DNA of 64,000 bases from Streptomyces sp. JJ36 (GCF_021696945.1 NZ_JACYHE010000001.1:1-64000); one strand, 5' to 3'; shown: positions 45,075-54,946, counted from the stretch's first letter. Made by a program: numbers and translations. The notes: a model not told the origin generated them from the letters alone.

Positions 45075-45890
45075 TCACTGCTCCAGCAGCCGGTGCAGCG
45101 CCGCCCGGAACTCCGCGACGAACCGCTCCCGGGCCTCGGGCGCCGTACGGTCCAGGGAGAGATAGGGGTTGAGGTCCTCGAGTTCGACGAGCAGCAGCCG
45201 CCCGTCGCCGGTGCGCATCGCGTCGACCCGCTGTATGCCGTGACGGACGGCGTTCCACTCCACGAAGCGCCGCGCGAACCGCACGTCGTCCGGGGTGGGC
45301 GCGTACGGGGTCAGCTCCCACCGGTGGGCGGGGTCGGGGGTGTGCAGGGCGTAGACCAGGGTGCCGTCCACGAAGTAGAAGGACACCTCGTACGCGAAGT
45401 CGAGCTCCGGCTGGACGAGCAGCCCGGGCTCGGCGAGGGCGCGGACCTCGGCGGGGCCGAGCACCCGCAGGCCGATGGAGTCCGCGCCCTGGAGCGGCTT
45501 GACGACGTAGCGCGGCGCGGCCGGCAGCCGGTCCGGGTCGGCCGGCGAGGTCACGGTCGGGATCACGGGGTACCCGGCGGCCGCCAGCTCCGGCAGGTAG
45601 TCCTTGCCGCGCATGTCGGCCTTGCCGGTGAGTTCGTTGTAGACCCGGGTGCCCGAGGCGAGCGCCGCGTCCCGGAACCGCTCCCAGGCGCCGGGGTCGG
45701 CGAGGACCGGGCCGGAGTTGCGGACCACCACGGCGTCGAAGCCGCCCATCAGCTCCACCACCTGCCGCGGCGAGCACATCGCGAGCACGAACTCCTCCTC
45801 CAGCCGGCGCATCAGCTCGATGTCCTCGCGGCCGTAGTCCCGGCCGCGGGCCGGGAAGGTCGGGTCGGAGACGTACAGCAGGCGGTGCAT
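45075..45890 (-). CDS. ATP-grasp-like protein
   Basis: A 271-aa cytoplasmic protein with an ATP-grasp-like layout: N-terminal Rossmann-like part (MHRLLYVSDPTFPARGRDYG, DAVVVRNSGPVL), a middle beta-strand YVVKPLQGADSIGLRVLG that matches the nucleotide-binding lysine/glycine loop, the FAYEVSFYFVDG strand and the LLLVELEDLNPYLSLD segment with the Mg-binding Glu/Asn pair of this fold. Such enzymes ligate an acid to an amine or thiol. The substrate is unknown. ATG 45890 is well placed for the fold; only 70 nt separate it from the divergent hypothetical gene. Confidence 0.75.
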   Translation of the reverse strand: MHRLLYVSDPTFPARGRDYGREDIELMRRLEEEFVLAMCSPRQVVELMGGFDAVVVRNSGPVLADPGAWERFRDAALASGTRVYNELTGKADMRGKDYLPELAAAGYPVIPTVTSPADPDRLPAAPRYVVKPLQGADSIGLRVLGPAEVRALAEPGLLVQPELDFAYEVSFYFVDGTLVYALHTPDPAHRWELTPYAPTPDDVRFARRFVEWNAVRHGIQRVDAMRTGDGRLLLVELEDLNPYLSLDRTAPEARERFVAEFRAALHRLLEQ

Positions 45891-45948
45891 ACGGGCACCG
45901 TACGCGGCGCCCGCGACGGCCGGCACCGCCGGGGCCGTGCCCGGCCTG

Positions 45949-45954
45949 CAGAAT
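45949..45954 (+). promoter_or_regulatory. -10-like element for the hypothetical gene at 45961
   Basis: CAGAAT ends 6 nt before the GTG start at 45961, a leaderless-type arrangement. The first T of the consensus is replaced by C, so this is tentative. Confidence 0.3.
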
Positions 45955-45960
45955 GGTGCG

Positions 45961-46416
45961 GTGGACCTCCGGCCGGAACTGCTGCCCCCGCCCGTGGACG
46001 CACGGCGGCTCGCGCGCCTCGTACGGGAGATCGAGCGCATCGAGGACCTGCTGCTGACGGGTGACGGCGCCGCACACGCCGCGATCGACGCGTTCAACGC
46101 CGGCACCGAGCACACGTACGGGGCCTCCGCCTTCCTCACCTACGCGGGATCGCGGACCGCGGAGGAGTTCGCCCGGGAGGCGGCCCGCCCGGCGTGGCCG
46201 CGGGTCGTGGATGTCACCCGGGCGGAGCTCGCCGAGGTGGTCCGCAGGGCGCTGGAGCCCGGTCCGGACTCGGACTACCACCTGCTGTTGCTGGCGGCCA
46301 ACGTGCCCCACCCGCGGGTGGGCGACCTGCTCTTCCACCCTCCGGAGGAGCTGGCGGACGCGTCCCCCGAGGAGCTCGTCGAGGCGGCACTCGCCTACCG
46401 CCCGATCGCGCTCTGA
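45961..46416 (+). CDS. Conserved hypothetical protein, divergent from ATP-grasp gene
   Basis: A 151-aa soluble protein (from GTG 45961) of unknown function. It is mostly helical: LVREIERIEDLLLTGDGAAHAAIDAFNAGTEHTYG at the start, ARPAWPRVVDVTRAELAEVVRRAL in the middle, and ELVEAALAYRPIAL at the end. No membrane segment or known domain was recognised. CAGAAT at 45949-45954 ends 6 nt before the GTG and may be the -10 of a leaderless mRNA. Divergent, closely spaced start with the ATP-grasp gene suggests a shared regulatory region. Confidence 0.7.
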   Translation: MDLRPELLPPPVDARRLARLVREIERIEDLLLTGDGAAHAAIDAFNAGTEHTYGASAFLTYAGSRTAEEFAREAARPAWPRVVDVTRAELAEVVRRALEPGPDSDYHLLLLAANVPHPRVGDLLFHPPEELADASPEELVEAALAYRPIAL

Positions 46417-46461
46417 GGGACCGGGCAGCCCCCGCTCAGGGGCTCATGGGCGCACGGGGGC

Positions 46462-46824
46462 TCACGGGCCGAAGCCGGCGGCCTCCAGGAAGTCCGGGCG
46501 GGGGTCGAGCGCGGCGGCGAGGCGGAAGTGGCGGCGGGCCTCGTCCGGACGGCTGCTGCGCTGAAGGGTACGGGCCAGCGCGAAGTGGGCGTAGGCGTTG
46601 TCCGGCTCGCGCTCCAGCACGGTGAGGAACTCCCGCTCCGCGGAGCGGAGCTGCGCCCCGAGGAAGAAGGCGCGGGCCCGCAGCAGCCGGGCGGCGGTGT
46701 GGTCGGGGTGGGCGTCGAGCACGGAGTCCAGCAGCTTCACGGCGCCGCGCGGATCGCGGGCGGCCAGCAGCTGCTCGGCGGCGCGGTACTGGACGACAAG
46801 GGTCTCGGGTGTGGCCTCGGCCAT
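46462..46824 (-). CDS. Tetratricopeptide repeat protein
   Basis: A 120-aa soluble protein made of about three TPR units: EATPETLVVQYRAAEQLLAARDPRGAVKLLDSVLDAHP, ARLLRARAFFLGAQLRSAEREFLTVLEREPDN, and YAHFALARTLQRSSRPDEARRHFRLAAALDP. TPRs mediate protein-protein contacts; the partner is unknown. ATG 46824 follows GGAGGA. It converges with the hypothetical gene at 45961. Confidence 0.85.
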   Translation of the reverse strand: MAEATPETLVVQYRAAEQLLAARDPRGAVKLLDSVLDAHPDHTAARLLRARAFFLGAQLRSAEREFLTVLEREPDNAYAHFALARTLQRSSRPDEARRHFRLAAALDPRPDFLEAAGFGP

Positions 46825-47334
46825 CGGGCGTCCTCCTCCCGTCGACGGGGCCGGGAACCCCCGGCGCATCCGGCCGGGTGAAACCTCCCACCCCGGCGCG
46901 GTATTCCCGCCGGGGCGCCCCCGCACACCCACGGTCCCGCCCCCCGGCGCCGTGACCCCACCCGGCGGGGCGGTGCCGGCCAAGCGGTCTGGGGCCCGCG
47001 CGGTCACCCCATGGTCGGCGTCGGGTGCCAGGGCCTGCCCTCCCGGCGCCCGGGCGGTCACGCCCCCGCCGGACTTCGGGGCGCCGGTCGGACGAGGACG
47101 ACCCGCTCAGCCGTCATCGGCAGCGGCCTGATCAGCCCCTCGCCCGCACGCACGCGCGCCGGCGGCCGCGGAGTCGCCGTCCGCCCGCGCGACCCACCCC
47201 GGAGCGTTCCGCACGGCCGCCGTGCTGGGCGCGGGCACCGGGGGCCCGCGGTCACGCCCGGTCGGCGTCCGATGCCGGGCCCGGCGGGTCGGCGGCCGGG
47301 CGGTCGCGTCCCGGTGGCACCGGGCGCCGGTCGG
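46825..47334. other. Intergenic region upstream of the TPR gene (510 nt)
   Basis: Lies between the end of coaE and the start of the TPR gene, both on the minus strand. It is very G+C-rich with degenerate direct repeats of GGTCGGCGTC and GCGGTCACGCC (about 47008-47060 and 47255-47340) but no open frame with a plausible start and family match. The TPR promoter should be here; none is clear. Confidence 0.45.
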
Positions 47335-47928
47335 TCACGCCACGCGGGTCAGCTCCTCCCAGACCTTCCTGACCTGCGGCTCCAGCGCCTCCAGGGGCCC
47401 GTCGTTGTCGATGACGACATCCGCCACCGCCAGCCGCTCCTCGCGGGTCGCCTGCGCGTCCATGCGCGCGCGGGCCTCGCCCTCGTTCATGCCGCGCAGC
47501 CGCACCAGCCGGTCCAGCCGGGTGGCGTCCGAGGCGTCCACCACCACGACGCGGTCGTAGAGCGGCGCCAGCCCGTTCTCCGCGAGCAACGGCACGTCGT
47601 GCACCACGACCGCGTCCGGGCCCGCCGCCTCCTCCAGCTCGGCGGAGCGGGCCCCGACCAGCGGGTGCACGATCGCGTTCAGCGCGGCCAGGCGCTCGGT
47701 GTCGCCGAAGACCAGGGCGCCCAGCTTCGGGCGGTCCAGGGTGCCGTCCGCGGCGAGCACCTCCTCGCCGAACTCCTCGACCACCGCCCGGAGCCCGGGC
47801 GTCCCCGGCTCCACGACCTCCCGCGCGATCCGGTCGGCGTCCACGAGCACCGCGCCGTAGGAGGCGAAGAGCCGCGAGACCTCGCTCTTGCCCGCCCCGA
47901 TGCCGCCGGTCAGTCCCACCTTCACCAT
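47335..47928 (-). CDS. coaE: Dephospho-CoA kinase
   Basis: A 197-aa cytoplasmic enzyme that phosphorylates the ribose 3'-OH of dephospho-CoA, the final step of coenzyme A synthesis. The P-loop is [19 protein letters not shown] at the N-terminus; then [16 protein letters not shown] with the catalytic aspartate, [13 protein letters not shown] and the lid region [21 protein letters not shown]. The length is that of single-domain CoaE. ATG 47928 gives MVKVGLTGG; a GTG at 47937 in the same frame follows TATAGC directly and could also be used. It follows the RING-TerD gene with only about 10 nt between them, so they are co-transcribed. Confidence 0.93.
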   Translation of the reverse strand: MVKVGLTGGIGAGKSEVSRLFASYGAVLVDADRIAREVVEPGTPGLRAVVEEFGEEVLAADGTLDRPKLGALVFGDTERLAALNAIVHPLVGARSAELEEAAGPDAVVVHDVPLLAENGLAPLYDRVVVVDASDATRLDRLVRLRGMNEGEARARMDAQATREERLAVADVVIDNDGPLEALEPQVRKVWEELTRVA

Positions 47929-47938
47929 GCCCGCCACG

Positions 47939-50900
47939 CTATACGGTGCGCGGCGCCAGCCCGGCCACGAGGTCGCCGGGCGCCACCAGCCGCAGCCCCG
48001 TGCCGTCGGCGGTGCCCGGGAACAGCCGGTAGGCGGTGCCGGCGGCGCCCTCCGGGACGCCCGGCAGGTCGCCCTGCACCAGCGCGGTGAAGAGCCGCCC
48101 GGCGGGGATCTCCTCCGGGCCCGCCACGCCCTTCCGCACCGCGTCGGGCGCCTGCCCGGTGCGGAGCCGCTCCGCGAAGGCGGCGGTCGTCTCGCCCTCC
48201 CGGCGCCGGTGGCGCCGCAGGTCGCGCCCGGCGCGTACGCAGACCTCGGCGTCCGTACGGGTGCGCGCGGCCGCGTACCAGCAGGCGAGGTCCCAGAGGG
48301 TGACCCGGCCGCCGCGCCCGAAGGCGTCGGCCAGGTCCCGCCCGAGCGCGCCCAGCCGGTTGTGGTAGCGCCAGACGTCGTGGCCGGTGCCGGTGCTCGA
48401 CAGGGTCACGTCGGTCCAGCGGGCCCGCCGCTCCGCCAGGTCGACGGTGAGCGGCACGCAGATCTTCGCGTCACCGGACAGTTCGAACCGCTGCCGCACG
48501 CTACGCGGGTCGTACCGCACCGGCTCCGGCGCGGCGGACGGCCGGCGGCGCGGGCGCCCACGGGTGCGCCGGGCGCCGCGCGGCGGCGTCCCGCCGCCCC
48601 GGCCGCCCGGGGCGTCCGGGTTCTCGGGGCCGCCGAGACGCAGGAACCCGGCGAAGGCGTCCGGCAGCTCCTCGAACGGCACGTCGTTGTACGAGAAGAC
48701 GACGGTCACCAGGTGCCGCACCCCGGCCCGCGCGAGCCGCGCCGGGTCGAGGTCCACGTACTCGGTGGCACCGTGCGGCGGGGGCGCGGAGGTCAGGTCG
48801 CCGGAGTGCACGGCGGCGCCGCCCGCGTACTCGAGCTTGGTGTAGTCGCACAGGCCGAGGAAGCCCCAGTCCTCGTCGAACATCGCCACGGACAGGTCCA
48901 GGTCGACGCGGGTGCCGCGCGGCTGCATCCAGTGCAGGAACAGCCGCAGCCGGCCGTCCTCGCCGGGCAGCGGCAGCGCACTGCCGCGCGGGATCGCGAC
49001 CAGGGCCGCCGAGCTGCCGCGCTCGGCGGCGGGCAGCGGGAGACCGGCCAGACCGGCGTCCAGCACGGCCAGGTCGTACGGTGCGAGGCGGGCGGCGGCG
49101 TCCGTACCGGCCGCTTCCGCGGGGCCCTCCGCACCGGCGCGGTCGCCGGCGTGCCCGGGGCCCGCCGCGCCCGCCGGGGTGGCCGCACCCGCACGGAGGT
49201 CCGCGCCCGGCGGCACGTCCGCACCCACCGGGTCACCGGCGCGCCCGGGACCGGCCCGTACGCTGCCGTCGGCACCCGCAGGGGCGCCGGCATGCACGGG
49301 GCCGCCGGCGTCCGCCGGGGTGGCCGGCTCCGTCGCGGGCAGCGCCAGACGCTCCAGCACCTCGCCCTCCAGCAGCGCGCACGCGTCCGCGACCATCCCG
49401 GCGGGCAGCGGCGGCCGCTCCTCCGGCACGGAGTGGGCGCGGGCCACACTGCCCCGCGGGAAGAACACCCGGCGCGGCGCCGGGCCGGACCGCGTGCCGC
49501 CGCCCTTCGCCCCCGCCGTCACACCGGCCTTCGCGCCGGGCCGGGTGCCGGGCTTCCCGGCGCGGTCCTCGGGGCGCGGCGGTACCCCGTACGGCACGGG
49601 CTGCGCCTCCGCCGTACGGGCCCGCAGCGCGCCCAGCGCCCCCAGCAGCGGGCCGGGCGCGGTGCGCGGGAGCGCCCGGTCGAGCGCGTCCACCACGGCG
49701 CCGGGCAGCTCCCGCTCCCCCGTCACGGCTGCGCGGGCGAGCAGCGCGTCGAGACGGCGCAGCAGCTCGCCGGGGCGGGCTGCGAGCAGCGCCGCGGCGC
49801 CCGCGACGTCGTACGCCGCCAGCGCCTCCTCCACCCGCGCGCCCCAGGTGACCGCGCGCAGCCGGTCGCCGACCGCGCGGACGTGCTCCGGGTGCCGCGC
49901 GGCCTCCGTACGCAGCACGGCGGCCAGCGGGTCGCCGCCCCGCAGGCGGGTGCCGCGCAGGGTGGCGAAGGCCAGGGCGGCACGCGGGTGGCGGGCGGCG
50001 TGCTCGTACGGGTGCAGCGGCTCGGCCGCGCGCTTCCACAGGGCCGGGTGGCGGGCCAGGTCCTCGGCGAGGGCGCCGAAGGGCAGCCCGTCCAGCACGC
50101 CGAGCAGCAGCCGCCGCAGCGGGCGCGGCAGGCCCCGCATGCGGGCGGGCGGGGCGAGCAGGTCCGGGTCGCCGCCCGAGCGGACGCAGAGCAGCCGCAG
50201 CACGTCGGTGGCGGTGTCGATCCGGGTGCGCAGCACCGCGTCCACCGCCGGGGCGTCGGCGCCGGACTCCAGCAGGGCGTGCAGGGCGAGCGCCTTCGAC
50301 TCGCGCAGCGGAATCCACGGCGGCAGCCAGCCGAGGTCGTCCGCCCCGGCCGTCAGGTCGAGCAGCAGCCGGAGGTCGTCGTGGTCCTGCGGGTTCAGCG
50401 GCGTACGGCGGGCCAGCAGCGTGGCCAGCTCCTCGCGGGCCGCGCCGGTGCGGGACGGGGCGAGGCGGAGCACGCGCAGCACCGGGTCGGTGTCGGCGTC
50501 CGGGCGCTCCCCCGCTGCCTCCGCCGCCGTGCCGGCGCCGGGGCCGGCCGGGTCCGCCCACGGCGAGGCCGGGCCGCGGGTCTCGTACCGCCCGTCGCAG
50601 ACCGGGCAGCCGAACCACTCGCAGCAGTCCGCACAGCAGTAGGCCCCGCTCGCGTCCCAGCAGGAACCGCACACCAGGTGGGCGCAGTACCGCAGCGGCG
50701 ACACCCGGAGGGTGCGGCCGCAGACCATGCACGGCTGGTCGCTGCGGGCGGCGAGGAAGGCCCGGACGCGGGTGGTGAAGAGGCTGTGGGCGTCGCCGTA
50801 GGGGACCCGCTCCGGGAAGTGGCGGAAGAGCGGGAGATGCGTACGGTCCGAGCCGAGCAGCTCGTCGACGCCGGCGAGCAGGCGCTTGCCCCGGTCGGCC

Positions 50901-51124
50901 AGGTCTGCGGGGCGCAGGGCGGCGAGCGCCCGGCGCAGCGGGGCGGTCAGCAGGTGGCCACGCCGCGCGAGTTCGGCCTCCAGGGCGGTGAGGCCCTCGG
51001 CGATGCGGGCGGCGCCGAGCTCGCTCGGCTCCCGGCCGTCCGCCGCGCCCGACGTGTCCGAGGGCCCCACGTACACAGCCTGACGGCGTCGCAGCAGCAG
51101 GTGGTCCAGGTCCTCGGCGGCCAT
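47939..51124 (-). CDS. MXAN_6230/SCO0854-type RING and TerD domain protein
   Basis: A 1061-aa cytoplasmic protein. Residues about 125-175 hold a cysteine-rich zinc-binding RING-like cluster: [25 protein letters not shown], then [16 protein letters not shown] long, mostly helical Ala/Arg-rich middle follows (about 200-600). Near 730-860 lies a TerD-like domain ([44 protein letters not shown]). A C-terminal all-alpha region completes it. This matches a Streptomyces/Myxococcus family thought to link TerD stress proteins to a zinc-finger scaffold; molecular role is unknown. ATG 51124 follows GAGGGGG. It is the first gene of a unit that includes coaE. Confidence 0.75.
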   Translation of the reverse strand: MAAEDLDHLLLRRRQAVYVGPSDTSGAADGREPSELGAARIAEGLTALEAELARRGHLLTAPLRRALAALRPADLADRGKRLLAGVDELLGSDRTHLPLFRHFPERVPYGDAHSLFTTRVRAFLAARSDQPCMVCGRTLRVSPLRYCAHLVCGSCWDASGAYCCADCCEWFGCPVCDGRYETRGPASPWADPAGPGAGTAAEAAGERPDADTDPVLRVLRLAPSRTGAAREELATLLARRTPLNPQDHDDLRLLLDLTAGADDLGWLPPWIPLRESKALALHALLESGADAPAVDAVLRTRIDTATDVLRLLCVRSGGDPDLLAPPARMRGLPRPLRRLLLGVLDGLPFGALAEDLARHPALWKRAAEPLHPYEHAARHPRAALAFATLRGTRLRGGDPLAAVLRTEAARHPEHVRAVGDRLRAVTWGARVEEALAAYDVAGAAALLAARPGELLRRLDALLARAAVTGERELPGAVVDALDRALPRTAPGPLLGALGALRARTAEAQPVPYGVPPRPEDRAGKPGTRPGAKAGVTAGAKGGGTRSGPAPRRVFFPRGSVARAHSVPEERPPLPAGMVADACALLEGEVLERLALPATEPATPADAGGPVHAGAPAGADGSVRAGPGRAGDPVGADVPPGADLRAGAATPAGAAGPGHAGDRAGAEGPAEAAGTDAAARLAPYDLAVLDAGLAGLPLPAAERGSSAALVAIPRGSALPLPGEDGRLRLFLHWMQPRGTRVDLDLSVAMFDEDWGFLGLCDYTKLEYAGGAAVHSGDLTSAPPPHGATEYVDLDPARLARAGVRHLVTVVFSYNDVPFEELPDAFAGFLRLGGPENPDAPGGRGGGTPPRGARRTRGRPRRRPSAAPEPVRYDPRSVRQRFELSGDAKICVPLTVDLAERRARWTDVTLSSTGTGHDVWRYHNRLGALGRDLADAFGRGGRVTLWDLACWYAAARTRTDAEVCVRAGRDLRRHRRREGETTAAFAERLRTGQAPDAVRKGVAGPEEIPAGRLFTALVQGDLPGVPEGAAGTAYRLFPGTADGTGLRLVAPGDLVAGLAPRTV

Positions 51125-51565
51125 GCCGAACGCCCCCTCGTGTCCCCGTCGTCCCCGTGGATGTGCGAGCGCGGGGGCGGAGAGTGGGTGCACTGGGCTT
51201 CTTTGAGAGAGAAAGGAGAAGGAAGCACACCGCGGAGCCGCCCCCGCGCGACGACAACTATCCCCGACGGGACGCCGGGTCGCACCGGGTTTTCCCCCCG
51301 GCCCCAGTCAGGCTCCGCGAGGAGAAGCGGAATGCTACCTACCAGTTGTTGCGCCGCGTCTTGTTAACCCCGCGCCTTCACTTAATAGTGACTGGCGTCA
51401 CCACGCTCTCCTCCGGGGCCTGAGCCGCACAGGACCCTCACGAGGCAGCCTCGCAGTCCACCGAGCAACCGACCACGACCAGCCGGCCCCACACCGGTGG
51501 TTGTCATGTACGCGGCATACAACTCATCCCCACCACGTCGCCCCCACGACGGATCTGGAGCCGCC
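51125..51565. other. Divergent intergenic region (441 nt)
   Basis: Holds promoters for the RING-TerD gene and the lipase gene. On the lipase side TTGTTA (51361-51366), a 16- or 17-nt spacer and TAATAG/AATAGT (51383-51389) form the most A/T-rich promoter-like segment in the window, 180 nt from the lipase start. A small repeat GTGACTGGCGTCAC follows. No gene was found. Confidence 0.45.
51361..51388 (+). promoter_or_regulatory. Candidate promoter of the lipase gene
   Basis: TTGTTA (51361-51366), 16-nt spacer, TAATAG (51383-51388), in an A/T-rich island of otherwise G+C-rich DNA. The inverted repeat GTGAC/GTCAC (51388-51401) begins at the end of the -10 element. Confidence 0.4.
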
Positions 51566-52267
51566 ATGCACCCCCGCAGACGCAGCCACAGCCGCACAGC
51601 TCGCATCGTCACCGTCATCGCGAGCCTGCTGCTCGCCCCGCTGCTGACCGTTCCCACGGCGACGGCCGCCACGGCGGCGCAACCGGACCCCGTGCTCTTC
51701 GTGCACGGCTACAAGGGCGGTGCCTGGAACTGGTTCGACATGATCGACGACTTCGAGGGCGCCGGTTACCCGTCCGACCGGCTGCACGCCATGTCGTACG
51801 ACCCGTTCCAGTCCAACGCCACCACCGCCGCGCAGGTCCGCGAGGAGGCCGACGCCCTGCGGGCCCGGACCGGGGCGAGCAGGATCGACATCGTCACCCA
51901 CTCCATGGGCGGCCTGAGCTCCCGTCACTACCTGAAGTTCCTCGGCGGCACGGCCCATGTCGACGACTGGGTCTCGCTCGGAGGGCCGAACCACGGGACC
52001 AACCTCGCGGGAATCTGCTCCTGGCTGATCACGTCCTGCAAGGAACTCAAGGCCGGCAGCGACTTCCTGAACCGGCTCAACGCGGGCGACGAGACGCCCG
52101 GGACCGTCAACTACGGAACCTTCTGGTCCTCGTGCGACGAGTTCATCAACCCCGACAGCAGCACCCTGCTCTCCGGGGCGACCAACACCCACGTCGGCTG
52201 CGTCGAGCACGCCTGGCTGCTGGTGAGCGACCCGGTGTCCCGGGCCACCCGCGACTTCGTGCGCTGA
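51566..52267 (+). CDS. Secreted triacylglycerol lipase (alpha/beta hydrolase)
   Basis: A 233-aa exported lipase of the Streptomyces/Bacillus small-lipase class. Signal peptide about 1-33 (TARIVTVIASLLLAPLLTVPTATAA). The oxyanion strand is DPVLFVHGYKGGAWNW, the nucleophile elbow IDIVTHSMGGLSSRHYL, SLGGPNHGTNLAG follows, and the C-terminal EHAWLLVSDPVSR has the histidine. Two cysteine pairs are consistent with secretion. ATG 51566 follows GGAG. It lies between the RING-TerD gene and an orphan RHS fragment, with a strong terminator right after it. Confidence 0.88.
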   Translation: MHPRRRSHSRTARIVTVIASLLLAPLLTVPTATAATAAQPDPVLFVHGYKGGAWNWFDMIDDFEGAGYPSDRLHAMSYDPFQSNATTAAQVREEADALRARTGASRIDIVTHSMGGLSSRHYLKFLGGTAHVDDWVSLGGPNHGTNLAGICSWLITSCKELKAGSDFLNRLNAGDETPGTVNYGTFWSSCDEFINPDSSTLLSGATNTHVGCVEHAWLLVSDPVSRATRDFVR

Positions 52268-52285
52268 CCGGGGCACCCGGAGGCC

Positions 52286-52324
52286 GGAGCGCGTCCCCGC
52301 CGCATCACGACGGGGACGCGCTCC
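52286..52324 (+). terminator. Hairpin terminator of the lipase gene
   Basis: Perfect 14-bp stem GGAGCGCGTCCCCG / CGGGGACGCGCTCC with an 11-nt loop, 19 nt after the stop. Confidence 0.8.
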
Positions 52325-52370
52325 GCCCTGTCTCCGGCAGTGGGCAACTGATCCTCCGCGGCCCGGCGGG

Positions 52371-53510
52371 GAGGCGCTGGCGTCGGCGAACGCCGACGGC
52401 ACGGGAGCAGCCGTGCTCCTCTCCGACCAGCACGGCGACGTGACCGGCACCTTCGTACCGGCGACGGGCGCACTGGGCGGGTCCTCGGCGTACTCGCCGT
52501 TCGGTCAGGTCACGGCCCAGACCGGGGCCCAGGGCCCGCTGGGTTACCAGGGCGAGTACACCGACCCGGACAGCGGCCAGGTGAACATGCACGCCCGCTG
52601 GTACGACCCGGCCACCGGCGGCTTCTCCTCCCGCGACACCTGGACCCTCAACCCGGTCCCCTCCGTCGCCGCCAACCGCTACGGCTACGGCAACGGCGAC
52701 CCGCTGGGTAACACCGACCCGAGCGGACACTGCGCGGGAGCGTGCGTAGCCACGGGAGTTCTCCTCCTCTACGCCGCTGTCGCCACAGGCGCGGCAACCG
52801 GCGCCAGCGAGTCCCAAGGCAAGTCCTGGACCGACTCGGAAAACTGGAAGCAGTACGGAAGGGACGTCCGGCGGGGGGCCGGAAGAACCTGGCGCTGGGT
52901 CAGCGACCTCTTCTCAGGCGGAGGCACCTCGGGCGGAGGCGGTGGTTACTCCTTCCCGGGCCCGTCCGGGCTCGCGCAGGCGCTGCGATACCAGGCACAT
53001 GCCCAGCGCGTGGGGGCCGCACAGGCGGCCGCCCGGGCACGTGCCCGCCGCAACGCCACCACCGCTGCCGCCGCATGGCAGGGAAACGGTGGCTACGGCG
53101 GGGGCGGCAGCCGGTCCTGGACCGGCAGCGGCTATGGCCCCGGGGGCGGCGGCTGCATCTGGTCGTGTGCAGGGCCCCGGCAGGAGCCACCGCCCCCGCC
53201 GCCCCCGAACTGGGGAGAGATCGTCCGGGATACGCTGAGCACGCCCCGCCCCGGCCCGCCACCGAACCGACCATCGACGAGGAGCACCAGCAGTTCGTCG
53301 AGGACTCCTTGGTTCCGTCACACCAGAGTCTGGAGGTTACAGAAGAAGAGCTGCGGGGTTACTTCAAGATGTTTCCGCGCCGCGATCCCCACCCCGGACC
53401 CCGAAGTCCGTGTCTATGGCATCTGGCGAGCTCGCGCGAGACTGATGCTGCACGGGCCCTGGTCAGCACCGCTGGAGCGAACCTTCGCCATTGGCCGCTG
53501 GCCCCACTGA
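52371..53510 (+). pseudogene. Orphan RHS C-terminal tip, frameshifted
   Basis: A fragment of an RHS-repeat protein with no upstream RHS gene. From about 52371 the frame reads EALASANADGTGAAVLLSDQHGDVTG, then the RHS core end: YQGEYTDPDSGQVNMHARWYDPATGGFSSRDTW and YGYGNGDPLGNTDPSGH. After this come a hydrophobic stretch, a Gly/Ser/Arg-rich region and PPPPPPPNWGEIVRDTL. Beyond about 53240 the natural-looking sequence (EPTIDEEHQQFVEDSLVPSHQSLEV) is in another frame, and near 53390 it may shift again. No start codon with a ribosome site is present. It is probably a displaced, decayed polymorphic-toxin tip; the toxin domain was not recognised. Confidence 0.65.
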
Positions 53511-53640
53511 GGACGTGTGGAACCGCCGTGCCGCCGCAACCGACCATGGCCAGCGCAACTCAGCAGGGACGCACAGCTGCTGCCGCGCTACTGGAGTGCT
53601 GGTTTCGCTACCTTATTGACAATCGGAGGAAAAGCGCAGT

Positions 53641-54825
53641 ATGTCAGTCACGCCGCCGCTGGGTTCCGGGCCGGACGACGGAGAGTCGTCGGTGCCGGAT
53701 GAGGAGTGGGAGAGATTCCAGCGTGAGGCGGAGGACTCCGTGCGGACCTCCGCGGCACCGCGGGAGCCGTCCGCCCGGGCGCGTATGGTCGCTGCGAGGC
53801 TGCGGGAGCGGGACGAGGAGGCCGCCAGAGGGCAGCGCGGGCGGCGCTGGGGGCGTAAGAAGGAACCCGAGCCGTGGCAGCCGGAGGGGTGGCGGACCTG
53901 GTCGGCCCAGGAGACACCGGGCAGGCGGAAGTGGTCGACCTGGCTCATCGGTGTCGCCGCGCTCGCGCTGTTCGCGGTATGGGGCAGCACGCAGGTGTAC
54001 GGGATGCCGGACTGGCTGGGCACGGCGGACGCGTCGGAGAAGCCGTTGGCCGCCGAGACCGCCGCGCCGAGCAGCGCTCCGCCCCAGGAGGCGTATCCGG
54101 ACCGGCCCACGCTCGACGAGCCGTTCGCCGGGTCGCCGGCCCGGCGCTGGGCGGAGGGCGCCGCGGCGATAGAGCTGCCGGAGGCGCGGGCGGTCGGTGA
54201 CGTGTCGGCGGCGGAGGTCGAGGCCGGCCTCATGCGGGCCAAGGAGTTCCTGGTGGCCGCGAACCTCGATCCCCGGGTACTGGCCGGTGGCCGGCCGGCC
54301 GAGGCGCTGTCGCTCGTCGACCCCCTGCAGACCGGCTATCTGGCCGAGCTGCGCTCCTGGGTGCGGAACCCCAGTGTGGAGAACGACCCGAAGTGGGTGT
54401 TCACCCGCTTCGACCCGGACGAGGTCAGGCTCGTCGGGGACACGGTGAAGGTACGCGGTCGGATGACGGTGGAGGAGGGCAAACAGGGCAAGGCGGAGAT
54501 ACACGCCGACTACACCTTCGTGTACCCGCTGACGAAGGCTCAGGAGGCGGGCGAGGTGACGCGCACCATCGTCCGCAGGTCCCTGGTGGCCGAGGTGGTG
54601 GACAGGGAGAAGTGGGAGGCGACCGAGGGAAAGCTGTGGATCGCCGGGCACGTCGGTGACATAGCCAATGACGCCTGTGCGGTGGGAGACGGGTTCATCC
54701 ACCCGTCGTTCGCCACTGATCTGCGGGACGAGGAACGGACCGGTCCCACTTCGGACCCCTATGACCGCAGCCGCCCCATCGACACGGAGCGACAGGGAGA
54801 GTGCGGCACGGCCACCCGGATCTGA
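53641..54825 (+). CDS. Single-pass membrane protein downstream of the RHS fragment
   Basis: A 394-aa protein with an acidic and basic cytoplasmic N-terminus (about 1-95), one membrane segment (about 98-117, WLIGVAALALFAVWGSTQV), and an extracellular domain (about 150-394) with EALSLVDPLQTGYLAELRSWV, a strand-rich middle (RFDPDEVRLVGDTVKVRGRMTV) and conserved cysteines near the end (NDACAVGD, GECGTATR). I do not recognise the family. Proteins of this build are common next to RHS or effector genes in Streptomyces, so an accessory or immunity-related role is possible. ATG 53641 follows CGGAGGA. Its frame and coding pattern are clean, unlike the fragment upstream. Confidence 0.75.
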   Translation: MSVTPPLGSGPDDGESSVPDEEWERFQREAEDSVRTSAAPREPSARARMVAARLRERDEEAARGQRGRRWGRKKEPEPWQPEGWRTWSAQETPGRRKWSTWLIGVAALALFAVWGSTQVYGMPDWLGTADASEKPLAAETAAPSSAPPQEAYPDRPTLDEPFAGSPARRWAEGAAAIELPEARAVGDVSAAEVEAGLMRAKEFLVAANLDPRVLAGGRPAEALSLVDPLQTGYLAELRSWVRNPSVENDPKWVFTRFDPDEVRLVGDTVKVRGRMTVEEGKQGKAEIHADYTFVYPLTKAQEAGEVTRTIVRRSLVAEVVDREKWEATEGKLWIAGHVGDIANDACAVGDGFIHPSFATDLRDEERTGPTSDPYDRSRPIDTERQGECGTATRI

Positions 54826-54934
54826 GGGCCGCTCCGGAGCCGGTGGAGGGCGGTGCCCACCCGTGACGTGCCCTACGCCCCGGTGCGGGTCGCGGGGAGC
54901 GCCGCCGGCCTCACCTCGGCAGAGAGCTCACCGC

Positions 54935-54940
54935 TACAGT
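54935..54940 (+). promoter_or_regulatory. -10 element for a probably leaderless acetyltransferase mRNA
   Basis: TACAGT fits TANNNT and ends 6 nt before the ATG at 54947; no Shine-Dalgarno sequence is present. A clear -35 box was not found. Confidence 0.45.
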
Positions 54941-54946
54941 TCCGCC

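Noticed and set aside
46825..47334. Repeated GGTCGGCGTC/GCGGTCACGCC words as a CRISPR or regulatory array
   Set aside because: Only two loose copies with irregular spacing and changing sequence; ordinary G+C-rich degeneration explains them.
47888..51367. 1159-aa plus-strand open frame opposite the RING-TerD gene
   Set aside because: Shadow frame produced by G/C third positions; full of Arg/Gly/Gln with no motifs, whereas the minus strand shows zinc-cluster and TerD motifs.
52742..54172. 476-aa plus-strand frame spanning the RHS fragment and the membrane protein
   Set aside because: It is a composite: partly shadow, partly the displaced tail of the RHS fragment, and then antiphase to the well-supported gene at 53641.
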